Program-made: the position numbers and the translations under genes | Part shown: positions 16,493 to 26,126 of the stretch, in pieces | Position numbering within the stretch: position 1 is the stretch's first letter | Layout: each line of letters opens with the position of its first letter | Notes under the pieces: generated by a model | What the model was told of the DNA's origin: nothing | What the model saw: only the letters and a program-made list of their open reading frames with translations | The model's database searches: none | Source: Planctomycetota bacterium | GTDB lineage: Bacteria > Planctomycetota > UBA1135 > GCA-002686595 | Length of the DNA: 64,000 nt | Direction: 5' to 3' | Assembly: GCA_016709875.1 (NCBI GenBank) | Contig: JADJLZ010000018.1 | Coordinates: 131,599 to 195,598 of the forward strand

Positions 16493-18904
16493 TCAGCGCG
16501 AGACGGAGAGCGCGGGCCTGTCGTAGTCCGCGGGGATCGGAACGCCGAGCAGCGCGAGCGCGGTGGGCGCGACGTCGAGCAAATCGAGTCCCTGGGCCCC
16601 GATCTCGACCTTCCGATTGGAGAAGAACACGCCGCGAACGAGGTCCTCGCTGACCGAGACGTGGTCGCCCGACCAGTTGGATTTGTTGTCGCTGAACACG
16701 GGAGCAACACGGGTCTTGCCCTCGTCGTCCGTGACGAGCTTCAGGTTCCCGAGCGTCGTCGACCAGCTCACGCGCCAGCCGGCCTCGAAGCCGACCATCA
16801 GGTCGCACTCGTTCTCGAGGTACGGCCCCTTGTGGATCTGCGCCATGCGCTTCACCGAGCGCACGGCCTTGTGGCCGTCGTCCTCGGTCGCGAGCAGGTC
16901 CTTCGTCAGGCGCTCGAGCAGCGCGGGCACGTCGGCCTCGGGCACGATGCCGTTCGCCTCGCGGCCGGCCTGGTTCACGAAGATCATGCCCAGGCCCATC
17001 GCGTAGGCCTTGGTCTTCGACCAGTCGACGAAACGCGGAAAGCCGCTGCTCGCGGGCGAGAGGCCGGGCTGCAGCGCCAGGTAGCCGTGCTCGGCGAGCC
17101 AGTTGTTGAGGTGGCACTGGCGCCGGAAACTCTGGAAGCCGTGGTCGGAGCACACGAGCAGCACGTCCTCGGGACGCAGTTTCGCGAGCGCCTCCCCCAC
17201 GAGGCGGTCCATCGAGCGGTAGCTGGCCTCGATCGCCATCGAGAAGGGAATCTCCTCGCCGAAGAAGCGGATCGTCTCCGCCGCCGCGGCCGCGTCGTAG
17301 AGCGGGTGCGTCGGGTCGGCGTACTGGTAGCACATGTGCTGCACGCGGTCGGGCGTGCTCTCGACGTCGACGAGCAGCTTCCAGTCGCGACGGTCGAGTG
17401 CGGCGAGCAGCAGCTTGTTGCGGCAAGTCTGCGTGAACTCGATGTCCTCGAGGAAGGTGCGCGTGTCGAGCTCGCCGTCCTTGAAGCCGTGCGTCAGGCA
17501 CGACCAGCCGACGGTCTCGTAGTCGCTGTGGATCGCGGTCGCGAGCTCGCCCGCGAAGGCCGGCGGCTGGCTGATCGGCTGGTAGAAAGCCGGGTGGTTG
17601 GGATCGAAGTGCAGGAAGTCCACCACCAGCTCGAGCGGCTCGGCGAGCTTGCGCAGCTTGGCGCGCGTGACCGTGTGCACCTGGAACAGCGGACTGCCGT
17701 CGAAGCGCGGGTGGTACCAGTCCGACCACTGGCCCTCGGCGAGCGTCTGCTTCTCCTCGCCGATCTTGACCTCGAGCTTGTCCGTGCCGACGCGTGTCAG
17801 CGTGAGCGGCACGAAGAGCCGGTACTCATCGCTCTCGCCGCTGAAGCGCGTGTTGCGGATGTCGCGCAGCTCGGCTTCCTTGTCGCGCTTCGCACGCTGC
17901 AACTCGCGCTCGCGCTCGCTCGAGAGGCCCGCGGCCCCGAGCTCGCCCTCGAGCGCGGCGATATCGGTCTGCAGGTGCTCCCAGCGCAGCACGTCGTTCG
18001 GTCCGTAGAGGAAGGTGTCGATATGGCCGTCGCGCTCGGTCACCTTGAAGACGCGGCCGCCGCTGCCGGTGTCGCGCCGCTGCGGCGCGCTGGCGAAGGC
18101 CTGCTCGTCGTCCTGCGTCGTGTACAGGCACCAGCTGCCGTAGTCGCCGCGCGCGTCGGGCACGCCCAGGCCCGAGAGCACCTTCGCGCCGGGGACCTCG
18201 GGGCGGTCCCAGGCCATCGCGCCGTCGATCACGACGCTCGGGACCCCCGCGTGCGCGGCGGTCTCCCAGAATCCGCCGGCCTTGGTCGAGTTGGCCCAGA
18301 TGTCCTCGATCGAGCGCGGCAGCGCGCGCGAGGCGCTGAACCCACCCCACGCCCCCGCGGCACCGAGCAGCAGCGCGAGAGCGAGCGCGAGCCACCAGGA
18401 CAAGCGCAGGATCAAGAGCAGCACGAGCACGAACACGAGCGCGGTCGCGACACCCAGGATCCAGGCCGCCGACATCGGCGTGCGCGAGACGAGGAAGCGC
18501 TGCCAGAAGCTGAGCTGCATGTCCTTCGTCGCGCGCGCCTCGTTGGTGTAGAAGCCGGTCTCGGGCTTGGGCTCGCCGCTCGCGTCGAAGCCGCGGTTGA
18601 CGAAGCCGCTGACGCCGGTCTTCGCAGGATTGCGGCCGCTGTTGAGCGAGGCCCAGGAGACCGGCGACTCGGCCGGCGTGGTCGTGCCCAGCGGCGCATA
18701 GGTCCCCTGTTCGCGCAGCTTGGCGAGGTTCGGCAGCAGGCCCGCGTCCATCATGCGCTCGGCCGTGGTCGAATCAGCGCCGTCGAAGCCGAGCACCACG
18801 ACGCGCCCGGGCGCCTCGCCGCCGGGGGTCGCGCCCAGGACTCCGCCGAGGAGCAGAAGGATCGCGCACAGCACGCCAGCGAGGCCGCGGAGGACGTGGT
18901 TCAT
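16493..18904 (-). CDS. Membrane-anchored type I phosphodiesterase / alkaline-phosphatase-superfamily enzyme
   Basis: The 803-residue protein begins with a signal or anchor helix (VLRGLAGVLCAILLLLGGVLG). A second long hydrophobic stretch (WILGVATALVFVLVLLLILR plus LALALALLLGAAGAW) occurs near residues 145-190. The superfamily core is clear: VVVLGFDGADSTTAERM (metal Asp), then TPAESPVSWASLNSGRNPAKTGVSGF (nucleophile region), and VLLVCSDHGFQSFRRQCHLN (late metal-binding Asp-His). The closest class is nucleotide pyrophosphatase/phosphodiesterase. The membrane insertion suggests activity outside the cytoplasm on a lipid-linked or polymer phosphodiester. ATG 18904 was chosen because it begins the signal sequence. 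It is divergent from the gene at 19023. Confidence 0.85.
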   Translation of the reverse strand: MNHVLRGLAGVLCAILLLLGGVLGATPGGEAPGRVVVLGFDGADSTTAERMMDAGLLPNLAKLREQGTYAPLGTTTPAESPVSWASLNSGRNPAKTGVSGFVNRGFDASGEPKPETGFYTNEARATKDMQLSFWQRFLVSRTPMSAAWILGVATALVFVLVLLLILRLSWWLALALALLLGAAGAWGGFSASRALPRSIEDIWANSTKAGGFWETAAHAGVPSVVIDGAMAWDRPEVPGAKVLSGLGVPDARGDYGSWCLYTTQDDEQAFASAPQRRDTGSGGRVFKVTERDGHIDTFLYGPNDVLRWEHLQTDIAALEGELGAAGLSSERERELQRAKRDKEAELRDIRNTRFSGESDEYRLFVPLTLTRVGTDKLEVKIGEEKQTLAEGQWSDWYHPRFDGSPLFQVHTVTRAKLRKLAEPLELVVDFLHFDPNHPAFYQPISQPPAFAGELATAIHSDYETVGWSCLTHGFKDGELDTRTFLEDIEFTQTCRNKLLLAALDRRDWKLLVDVESTPDRVQHMCYQYADPTHPLYDAAAAAETIRFFGEEIPFSMAIEASYRSMDRLVGEALAKLRPEDVLLVCSDHGFQSFRRQCHLNNWLAEHGYLALQPGLSPASSGFPRFVDWSKTKAYAMGLGMIFVNQAGREANGIVPEADVPALLERLTKDLLATEDDGHKAVRSVKRMAQIHKGPYLENECDLMVGFEAGWRVSWSTTLGNLKLVTDDEGKTRVAPVFSDNKSNWSGDHVSVSEDLVRGVFFSNRKVEIGAQGLDLLDVAPTALALLGVPIPADYDRPALSVSR

Positions 18905-19022
18905 CGTCGAAGTTGTCGGGAAACGGGTCTCGTGGATAGGATCGCGCCCCCGCACATGCCGCACACGGTCCGCGAATCGCTGGATGGGACCCGAAGGTAG
19001 TGGAGACCGGACCGGACAGTCA

Positions 19023-20042
19023 ATGCGCGCCGCCACGCTGACCCTGCTCGTGCTCCTGGGACTGGGTGTCCTGGGCTTGTGGCTCTTCGTGCCCGCGAAG
19101 ACGGCTCCGCCCCCCGAACCCCCGGTGTCCAAGACCGACGCGCTCGTCGTCCCCGGAGAGCAGCTGATCGAGACCCGGTCCGTGGGTTCGCAGGCCCGCG
19201 AACGCGAACACGCCGACCCCGCGCGCATCGCCGCGGCCTACTCCTTCGACGGCAAGGGCCGCATCCGGGGCCACATCGGCGAGCGCGACGGCGTCGTCTT
19301 CCCGCGCGAGTGGGACCTCGTGATCGAACCGCACCCTTATCTGCAGGGCCGCGAGCGCGCCGAGTCGCGCCGCATCCGCTTCCGCGCGGGCGAGCGCGAT
19401 TTTGTGGCCGAGGAGTTGCCGCTCGGCGGCTACCTCGTGCGCGCCGAAGCGGCGGCGCTCAACAGCAGCGGCGCCGACGTGTTGCTCGTCAAGGGCTCCT
19501 CCGACCAGTTCGTCGAACTCGCCTTCTCGCCTTCGGGTTGGCTCGACGGCAGCGTGATCGACGCCAAGGGCCTGCCCGTCGCCGACGTCGAGGTGCGCCT
19601 GGTCGCTGTGCCGGGCAAGCAGACGCTCTCGACGCGCACCGACCCCGCCGGCGCGTACCAGTTCCGCACGCTGCTCGACGGCGACTACGAGATCAGCTTC
19701 CTGATCGGCGGCACGGCGCTCGACAAGCCGCGCCTGGTGACCTTCCGCGCGCCGCGGTTGAGCTTCCCCGCCGAGCAGCTCCCGCCGGCGGGCTCGCTCG
19801 AGGTGCACGTCGTCGACCTGCTCGGCAAGCCCGCCGCGAACGTGCGCGTGACCGGCTACTGCAAGCCCAAGGGCAGCCTCGACCTGCGCACCGACGACGA
19901 GGGTGTGGCCCGCTTGCCCTGTGCGCTGCCTGGATTCTGGCAGATCAAGGCCTTCGAGGAAGGCGAGAACCTGCGCGCCAGCGCGGACGTCGACGTGCTG
20001 GTCGACGAGACTGCGCGCGTCTCGCTGCGCCTCGCGCGCTGA
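19023..20042 (+). CDS. Membrane-anchored carboxypeptidase-regulatory-like domain protein
   Basis: The 339-residue protein has one N-terminal transmembrane segment (TLTLLVLLGLGVLGLWLF), a Pro-rich linker and an extracytoplasmic beta-sandwich region. SGWLDGSVIDAKGLPVADVEVRL and TDPAGAYQFRTLLDGDYEIS are a clear CarboxypepD_reg/CNA-B type unit near residues 170-235. GSLEVHVVDLLGKPAANVRVTG near 260 is a second one. It is probably a structural or adhesive protein of the cell envelope rather than an enzyme. No specific function can be assigned. It precedes the glycosyltransferase by 59 bases. Confidence 0.75.
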   Translation: MRAATLTLLVLLGLGVLGLWLFVPAKTAPPPEPPVSKTDALVVPGEQLIETRSVGSQAREREHADPARIAAAYSFDGKGRIRGHIGERDGVVFPREWDLVIEPHPYLQGRERAESRRIRFRAGERDFVAEELPLGGYLVRAEAAALNSSGADVLLVKGSSDQFVELAFSPSGWLDGSVIDAKGLPVADVEVRLVAVPGKQTLSTRTDPAGAYQFRTLLDGDYEISFLIGGTALDKPRLVTFRAPRLSFPAEQLPPAGSLEVHVVDLLGKPAANVRVTGYCKPKGSLDLRTDDEGVARLPCALPGFWQIKAFEEGENLRASADVDVLVDETARVSLRLAR

Positions 20043-20101
20043 GGGCCCGCGAACGGTGCGGACCTTTCGCGCTCGCACGCGATGCGGCATATTGGACGAG
20101 A

Positions 20102-21790
20102 ATGCGACGCTGGACCCTGGGGCTGCTGCTGCTCGTCACCGCGCTCTCGCTCGCGTTGCGCCTGGGGGCGATCTCGCGCCTGCTCCCGGTGATCCCCGAG
20201 CCGGATGCGAGCTCGGTCTGGACCTACCGCGAGATGTGCGGCGAGCCGATCGGCGAAGAACTGCACAAGCTGCACTACGGCGTGTACCCGCTGCTCCCGC
20301 CCTGGGTGCTCGCGGCACTCCTCGACCACGCTGCGCTGCTCCCGGCGGCGCAGGACGCGCCGCTCGCCGAGCACCTGCAGGCCGCCTCGGCGGCCTACCT
20401 GCACCTGCGCTGGCTCTTCGGAATCCTCTCGGCGCTGCTCGTGCCGGTCGTCTATGGCGTGGCGCGGCGCTTGTGGACGGAGGGCTGGGCGCTGCTCTGC
20501 GCGGCACTGGTCGCGTTCGCGTTGCTGCACGTCGCGCACTCCAGCGTGGCCAAGGCCCACGCGGCGGATGCGACCTTCGTGTGGCTCACGATCTGGCTCT
20601 CGCTGCGGATCTGCGCGGCGCCCTCGCTGGCGCTCGTCGCCTCGAGCACACTCTCGACCGCCTGTGCGATCGGGATGATGCAGACCGGTTTCTTCGCCGT
20701 GCCGCCCATGTTCGTCGCGGCGCTGTTCGCGAGCCGCGCGAACAGCGCGCGCGCGACGCGCGTCGCGGCCTGGCTCGCGCCCTTCGCGGCGATCGCCGGC
20801 GGGCTGTGCTTCGTGCCCGGCGGCGTGCACGTCGGCGCGAACGGTGTCACGATGGGCGGCCACGGGCACACGATCCTGTTCCACAACCTCGACGGCCGCG
20901 GGCTCGCGACCTGGATACGGATGTTCTGGGAGCACGATCCGGTGCTCGCCGTGCTCGCGGGCCTGGGCCTTTTCGCGCTGCTCGCCGGGCTGCGCGCGGC
21001 CTGGAAAGACCTGGCGGCGCGCGCGAGCTGGCTCGTCATCGGCGCCTTCGCGCTGCCGTACCTGACGGTGATCTCGCTCGACGAGCTCGTCGCGGACCGC
21101 TACCTGCTGCCGGTCTACCCGCTCTTCGCGCTGCTCGCGACGCTGGCACTGCGCACGCTGCTGGCGCGTGTCGCCGACGTGCGCCTGCAGGTGCTTGCCG
21201 CCCTCGCGGTGCTGGCGCTGCCGGCCTGGGTGGCGCTGCACTACACCTGGATCGGGAGGCAGCCCTCGACGCTGGAGCAGCTCGCGCGCTTCGTCGAAAC
21301 CCGGCCCGGCGCCGAGTCCGCCAAGTTCCTGCTCTCCCCCGCGCTCGCGCCGCCACTCTTCCCGACGCAGGACTCGCTCGCGCGCCAGATCGCGACCTCG
21401 ACCGGCCGTTCGCAGCCCTGGTTCTACTACCTCGCCAAGCTCGCACGCGTGCCCGCGAGCGCGCCCGCCTACGCGCTCGAGACGATGCCCAAGCAGCTCT
21501 TCGTGCGCACGCCCTCGGCGGGCGAGGTGCAGGCCTACTTCGACGAGCAAAAGCCCGACTGGATCGTGATGGAGGTCTCCGCCCGCGTCCTGGCTTTTCC
21601 CGGCGCGCGCGCGGTGCTCGAGGTCCTGCGCGCGCAGGGCCAGCGCCTGCTGGTGCTCTCGGGGGAACACGGCGAACACCCGGGTGAGGTCCCGATCGAC
21701 TACCAGGCCGCGCGCGACCTGGAGCGGCGCGTGCTCGCCGCGAACGCCCTCGGGCCGCAGCTCGAGATCTACCGCTGGCCCGCGCACTAG
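20102..21790 (+). CDS. GT39/ArnT-like polytopic glycosyltransferase
   Basis: The 562-residue integral membrane protein has about ten hydrophobic helices. The first luminal loop holds PVIPEPDASSVWTYREM; GT-C fold enzymes of the dolichyl-phosphate-mannosyl/ArnT type carry acidic catalytic residues in this loop. The pattern of helices in the first two thirds and a soluble C-terminal domain also fits. The donor would be a polyprenyl-phosphate sugar and the acceptor a protein or lipid; neither can be named. ATG 20102 is the only start consistent with the first transmembrane helix. Confidence 0.72.
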   Translation: MRRWTLGLLLLVTALSLALRLGAISRLLPVIPEPDASSVWTYREMCGEPIGEELHKLHYGVYPLLPPWVLAALLDHAALLPAAQDAPLAEHLQAASAAYLHLRWLFGILSALLVPVVYGVARRLWTEGWALLCAALVAFALLHVAHSSVAKAHAADATFVWLTIWLSLRICAAPSLALVASSTLSTACAIGMMQTGFFAVPPMFVAALFASRANSARATRVAAWLAPFAAIAGGLCFVPGGVHVGANGVTMGGHGHTILFHNLDGRGLATWIRMFWEHDPVLAVLAGLGLFALLAGLRAAWKDLAARASWLVIGAFALPYLTVISLDELVADRYLLPVYPLFALLATLALRTLLARVADVRLQVLAALAVLALPAWVALHYTWIGRQPSTLEQLARFVETRPGAESAKFLLSPALAPPLFPTQDSLARQIATSTGRSQPWFYYLAKLARVPASAPAYALETMPKQLFVRTPSAGEVQAYFDEQKPDWIVMEVSARVLAFPGARAVLEVLRAQGQRLLVLSGEHGEHPGEVPIDYQAARDLERRVLAANALGPQLEIYRWPAH

Positions 21791-21833
21791 CTCGCGCCAT
21801 GGCGCTCGCGCGCCGCGGCCCTAGAATGCACTC

Positions 21834-22796
21834 GTGCTCAGCGCCCGACTGCCGCTCGTGCTCGTCGTCCTCGCGCTCGCGGGCGGCGACGTCGCGCACC
21901 AGGTGAAGGACGAGCTGCCGGCCGATTTCGGCGCCGCGCAGCCCTTCGGTCTGGCGCGCGAAGTGCGCCCGCGCGATGAGGCGCGCGCCGCGCTCGGACG
22001 AAAGCTCTTCTTCGATCCGCGCCTCTCGCGCGATGGCAGCGTGAGCTGTGCCTCCTGCCACCTGCCCGAGCACGGCTTCGCCGATCCGCGCGCGCACTCG
22101 GTCGGCGTCGAGGGCCGCACGACGCCGCGCAACGCGCCGAGCCTCCTGAACCGCGCGCTGGGCAAGAGCTTCTTCTGGGACGGCCGTATCGAGACGCTCG
22201 AGCAGCAGGTGCTCCAGCCGATCGAGAACGAGAACGAGATGGGCAACCCCGTCGAGGAAGCGCTCGCACGCATCGGCGGCGGCCTCTCGCGCGACGAGCT
22301 CGGCGCCGCGCTGGCGGAGTTCGTGCGCGGCATGTGGATCGGCGACAGCCCCGTCGACCGCTTCCAGGGCGGCGAGTTCTCCGCGCTGGGCGTCGAGGAG
22401 CGCCTGGGCCTGTGGGTCTACGAGAGCAAGGGCCGCTGCTGGCGCTGCCACTCGGGCCCGAACTTCAGCGACGAGGATTTCCACGACACCGGCGTCGGCG
22501 TGCGCGAGGGAGAGGCCGAGGAAGGCCGCATGCACGTCACGCACGACGAGCGCGACCGCGGCCGCTTCAAGACGCCCACGCTGCGCGGCGTCGCGCTCAG
22601 CGCGCCCTACATGCACGACGGCAGCCAGGCGACGCTCGAGGACGTGGTCGCCTTCTACAAGCGCGGCGGCAACGCGAATCCTGGACTCGACACCGCGCTC
22701 GAAGGCATCGAGATCACCGACGAGGACGCCAGGAACCTGGTCGCCTTCCTGAAGGCCCTCTCGCGCACGGCCGAGGGCGAGCGCACCGGAAGGTGA
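21834..22796 (+). CDS. Di-haem cytochrome c peroxidase / MauG-family protein
   Basis: The 320-residue exported protein has two c-type haem motifs, CASCH (about residue 65) and CWRCH (about 203). The family landmarks LGRKLFFDPRLSRDGSVSC, RTTPRNAPSLLNRAL, FFWDGRIETLEQQVLQPI and FKTPTLRGVALSAPYMHDGS are all present; the Met in APYMHDGS is a candidate axial ligand. It reduces hydrogen peroxide or oxidises a substrate in the periplasm. GTG 21834 gives a hydrophobic leader (MLSARLPLVLVVLALAGG). A -10-like TAGAAT ends only six bases before the start. It precedes the sigma-factor fusion by 42 bases. Confidence 0.9.
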   Translation: MLSARLPLVLVVLALAGGDVAHQVKDELPADFGAAQPFGLAREVRPRDEARAALGRKLFFDPRLSRDGSVSCASCHLPEHGFADPRAHSVGVEGRTTPRNAPSLLNRALGKSFFWDGRIETLEQQVLQPIENENEMGNPVEEALARIGGGLSRDELGAALAEFVRGMWIGDSPVDRFQGGEFSALGVEERLGLWVYESKGRCWRCHSGPNFSDEDFHDTGVGVREGEAEEGRMHVTHDERDRGRFKTPTLRGVALSAPYMHDGSQATLEDVVAFYKRGGNANPGLDTALEGIEITDEDARNLVAFLKALSRTAEGERTGR

Positions 22797-22838
22797 TCCC
22801 GCGCGCTTTTTCCTGAACCGATTCGGGGCCGTGCGACC

Positions 22839-25800
22839 ATGGACGGGCAGATGGACGCCCGTGACCAGATCCCCGAGGAGCTCCTGCGCGAGACCGACGC
22901 CCTGCGCCGGGTCGCGCGCGGCATCCTCTTCGAGCCCGCGCTGGCCGAGGACGCGGTGCAGGAGGCCTGGCTGGCGGCGCTGCGATCGCAGAAGCGCGAG
23001 GCGCACAGCGGCGGCTGGCTGACCGAGGCCGTGCGGCGCATCGCGCGCGGCATGCGCCGCCAGGATTCGCGCCGCACACGCCGCGAGCACACGGTGGCGC
23101 GGAACGAAGCGCAACCCTCGGCCGCCGACAGCGCGGCGCGTGTGGAGCTCCTACGCGGCCTGCTCGACGCGCTCGAGTCGCTCGAGGAACCGTATCGCAC
23201 GGCCGTGCAGCTGCGCCTGCTCGAAGACCTGCAGCCGCGCGCGATCGCCGAGCGTCTCGGCGTGCCGGTCGAGACGGCGCGCACGCGCGTGAAGCGCGGC
23301 ATCGAGAAGCTGCGCGCGCAGCTCGACGCAGAGAACGCCCAGCGCCGCGGCGAATTCCTCGCCGCGCTCGCGCCGCTCGCGCTGCCCGGCGGCTGGAAGC
23401 TCGGAGTGGGAGCGTACGCAGGTTCGAAGGCGATTCTAGGAGGAGTGATGAGTGCGCAAGTGAAGCTCGCGAGTGCCGCCGCCGTCGTGCTGCTGGTCGC
23501 CGGACTGCTCTGGACGCATCCCTGGAGAGCGAGCGTACCCGAGGTCGAACACGCGCAGGCTGCGGCGCAGCCGGTCTCCGCAACAGCGGTCGCGGAGAAT
23601 CAAGCAGCTAGCGCGCAGGTTGAAACGCCGGCCGCCAGTCCGACGACCGCGGCCACCGAACGGCGCGTGCTGGACGCGAATCCGTCGGCCTGGATCGTGC
23701 GCGGTCACACGAAGCTCGATCACGAACGGCCCTTCCCTGGCGCGGAGATACAGATCGAAGTCGTCGCGGGATACGAAGGTCCGGGCGACGTCCTGCGCAC
23801 GGAGACGGTCCACGCGGACAATGCGGGCAACTTTGCCGTGGCACTGGCGCAGCCGGACCGCGCCGTGCGCATCGGCCTGCGCGGGAAGATGCCCGGATAC
23901 CTGTGCTACCGCAACGAGCAACTAGTCCTGCGCGGTGCGGCCGCGCCGCAGGAGTTGCAAGTCGGCTTCCTGACGCTCGACCTGCGCCTCGCGGGGCGCG
24001 TCCTCGACCTGCAGGGCGCACCCATCAGCGGCGCGCACGTCAGCGGGCCGGGCTCCAGAACCGTCGACACCGATGCGGAGGGCCGGTTCGAGATCGAGGG
24101 CGCCTCGGCACAGCGCAGTGCGCGCCTCGACGCCTGGGCCGACGGATTCTCGGAGGGCCGCACCTCGGTCAGCATCGGCGCGTCCGGCCGGATCGAGAAC
24201 ATCGAGCTGCGCCTCGCGCCCGGCCTCGTGCTGCAAGGCCGCGTCGTGGACGAAGCCGGACTCGGCATCGCCGACGCGCGCGTGCGCTGCTTCCCGCTCG
24301 GGCACGCCGAGACAACCACGGCGCGCGACGGCAACTTCACGCTCAAGGGCCTGCCCAGCACGCCGGCTTGGCTCAGCCTCGGGGCCTCGGCTCCAGGCTA
24401 CGGGGCGCAGCGCCAGGAGCTGCGCGAAGGCCACATTCCGACCGAGCCCATCGTGCTCACGCTTGCGAAAGCGATCGAGCTCACAGGGCAGGTCCAGGAC
24501 GAGTCCGGCCAGCCGCTGCCCGGCGCCGCGCTCTACACCGGCAGCTCGCGCTACGACATGGACGCGCTGCGCGCGATTGCCGGCGACGAGGGCCGCTTCG
24601 TGATCCACGACGTGCCGCGCTCGACACGCGAACTGCACGCCGAGCGCAGCGGCTTCGCACCCGGCGAGCGCGCGCTCGTGATCCCTGAGCGCGGGCTCTT
24701 CGCACCCGTGCGCATCGCACTCGGCCACGGCCTGGCCCTCTCCGGGATCGCGGTCGACGCGCAGCAGACGCCCATCCCGGGCCTGCGCGTCTCGGTGCTG
24801 CACGTGCGCGAGCACGAGTACATCGAGGGAATCGAGACCAAGACGGGCCCCGAGGGCCGCTTTGCGCTCACCAACCTGCCCAAGTCCGACGATCTCGGGA
24901 TCGAGCTCTTCGGCACGGGCTTCGTGCGCCGCTTGGTCGCCATCGACCCTGCTGTGCAGGGCGAGGTGCGCGTCGTGATGGCGCGCTCCGCCGGGCTCGC
25001 CGGTCGCGTCGTCGATGCGGCGAACGGCAAGCCGGTCACGTCCTTCCGCGTGCGTCTCGTGCGCGGCGAGGCTCGAGAGGGAGAGCCGCTGCTCAGCGGC
25101 TACGAATCGAGCTGGATCGAAGAGGGCCGCGAGTTCCAGGATCCCGACGGCCGCTGGAGCACGAAGGGCGAGGACCTCGCGCCCGAACAGGTCGCGGGCA
25201 TCGAGATCCGCGCGAGCGGCTACGCGCCCTTCATCGTCGGACGCGCGCTCACCACGACCAGCCCCGAGACGAACCCGATCGAGACCGCGCTCAGCGCCGG
25301 CGCGAGCCTCCACGGACGGGTCGTCGACAAGCGCGCGGGCACGCCCATCGCCGGTGCGCTCGTGCGTCGCTTTACTGGGCGCGATGGGCGCGGCCCCTGG
25401 GAACCGCGCGAGAGCGATGCGCGCGAGCAGACGCTGACCGACTCGAACGGCGCATTCCGCTTCGAGGGGCTCGCGGCGGGCAAGCTCTCGCTGGCCGTCG
25501 ACGCCGCGGGTTTCGCGCCGCTGCTCGAGGGCCCCTTCGAGCCCGGTGCGAGCGAGCCCACCCTCGAGCTCGTCGCGGGCGCGACCTTGCGCGGCGTGCT
25601 GAAGGATGGGGAAGGACGGACTCAGGCGCACGCGACGATCAGCGTCTCCGCCATGGGCGGATCGATGGGCAGCCTCTACCGCTACTGGACGCTCGAGACG
25701 GATGCCGAAGGCCGCTTCGAGCTGCGCGACCTGATGCTGGCGCAGTACGGGATCTCGCAGGAGCTGCGTGTCGAGAACACGTTCGTACACGACCTCACGC

Positions 25801-26126
25801 AGCAGGTCGTGATCAGCGAAGCGCGCGCCTACGAGGTCGAGCTCAAGCCGCTCGGCAAGTGCAGCCTCATCGGGACGATCGAAATCCACGGTGCGCCGGC
25901 AGCGCTGCTCACGATCCAGGCCTGGCCCGCGGGCGGCGGCGCGAGTGTTGGTCGCGGCACGCTCGCGCGCGACGGGCAATTCACGCTCGAAGGACTCGAA
26001 CCGGGGCACTGGCGCATCCAGGTCTGGGAGCCCGGATCACCGCAGCACGCGCGGCAGGCAAGCGCGGAGGTCGACGTCGCCGTCGGCCATGTTACGACGC
26101 TCACGATCGGGTTGGTCGAGCGCTAG
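22839..26126 (+). CDS. ECF sigma factor fused to membrane segment and carboxypeptidase-regulatory-like repeats
   Basis: In this 1095-residue protein, residues 20-85 are sigma region 2 and residues 100-162 are sigma region 4 (LESLEEPYRTAVQLRLLEDL, then IAERLGVPVETARTRVKRGI). One transmembrane helix sits at about 208-225 (LASAAAVVLLVAGLLW). The rest, about 860 residues, is a chain of repeated beta-sandwich units of the CarboxypepD_reg type, each with a signature like LAGRVLDLQGAPISGAHV followed by TDAEGRFEIEGAS. The DNA-binding part would be cytoplasmic and the repeats outside. A perfect AGGAGG precedes an in-frame ATG at 23448, just before the helix, so a shorter anchored product without sigma domains is likely too. 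The stop overlaps the convergent PLP enzyme as CTAG. Confidence 0.85.
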   Translation: MDGQMDARDQIPEELLRETDALRRVARGILFEPALAEDAVQEAWLAALRSQKREAHSGGWLTEAVRRIARGMRRQDSRRTRREHTVARNEAQPSAADSAARVELLRGLLDALESLEEPYRTAVQLRLLEDLQPRAIAERLGVPVETARTRVKRGIEKLRAQLDAENAQRRGEFLAALAPLALPGGWKLGVGAYAGSKAILGGVMSAQVKLASAAAVVLLVAGLLWTHPWRASVPEVEHAQAAAQPVSATAVAENQAASAQVETPAASPTTAATERRVLDANPSAWIVRGHTKLDHERPFPGAEIQIEVVAGYEGPGDVLRTETVHADNAGNFAVALAQPDRAVRIGLRGKMPGYLCYRNEQLVLRGAAAPQELQVGFLTLDLRLAGRVLDLQGAPISGAHVSGPGSRTVDTDAEGRFEIEGASAQRSARLDAWADGFSEGRTSVSIGASGRIENIELRLAPGLVLQGRVVDEAGLGIADARVRCFPLGHAETTTARDGNFTLKGLPSTPAWLSLGASAPGYGAQRQELREGHIPTEPIVLTLAKAIELTGQVQDESGQPLPGAALYTGSSRYDMDALRAIAGDEGRFVIHDVPRSTRELHAERSGFAPGERALVIPERGLFAPVRIALGHGLALSGIAVDAQQTPIPGLRVSVLHVREHEYIEGIETKTGPEGRFALTNLPKSDDLGIELFGTGFVRRLVAIDPAVQGEVRVVMARSAGLAGRVVDAANGKPVTSFRVRLVRGEAREGEPLLSGYESSWIEEGREFQDPDGRWSTKGEDLAPEQVAGIEIRASGYAPFIVGRALTTTSPETNPIETALSAGASLHGRVVDKRAGTPIAGALVRRFTGRDGRGPWEPRESDAREQTLTDSNGAFRFEGLAAGKLSLAVDAAGFAPLLEGPFEPGASEPTLELVAGATLRGVLKDGEGRTQAHATISVSAMGGSMGSLYRYWTLETDAEGRFELRDLMLAQYGISQELRVENTFVHDLTQQVVISEARAYEVELKPLGKCSLIGTIEIHGAPAALLTIQAWPAGGGASVGRGTLARDGQFTLEGLEPGHWRIQVWEPGSPQHARQASAEVDVAVGHVTTLTIGLVER
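23438..23450 (+). promoter_or_regulatory. Internal ribosome binding site and ATG in the sigma/membrane fusion gene
   Basis: AGGAGG at 23438-23443 is followed four bases later by the in-frame ATG at 23448-23450. Initiation here would give MSAQVKLASAAAVVLLVAG..., which starts immediately before the transmembrane helix. This is one of the best Shine-Dalgarno sequences in the window, yet it lies inside a gene. Confidence 0.6.
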
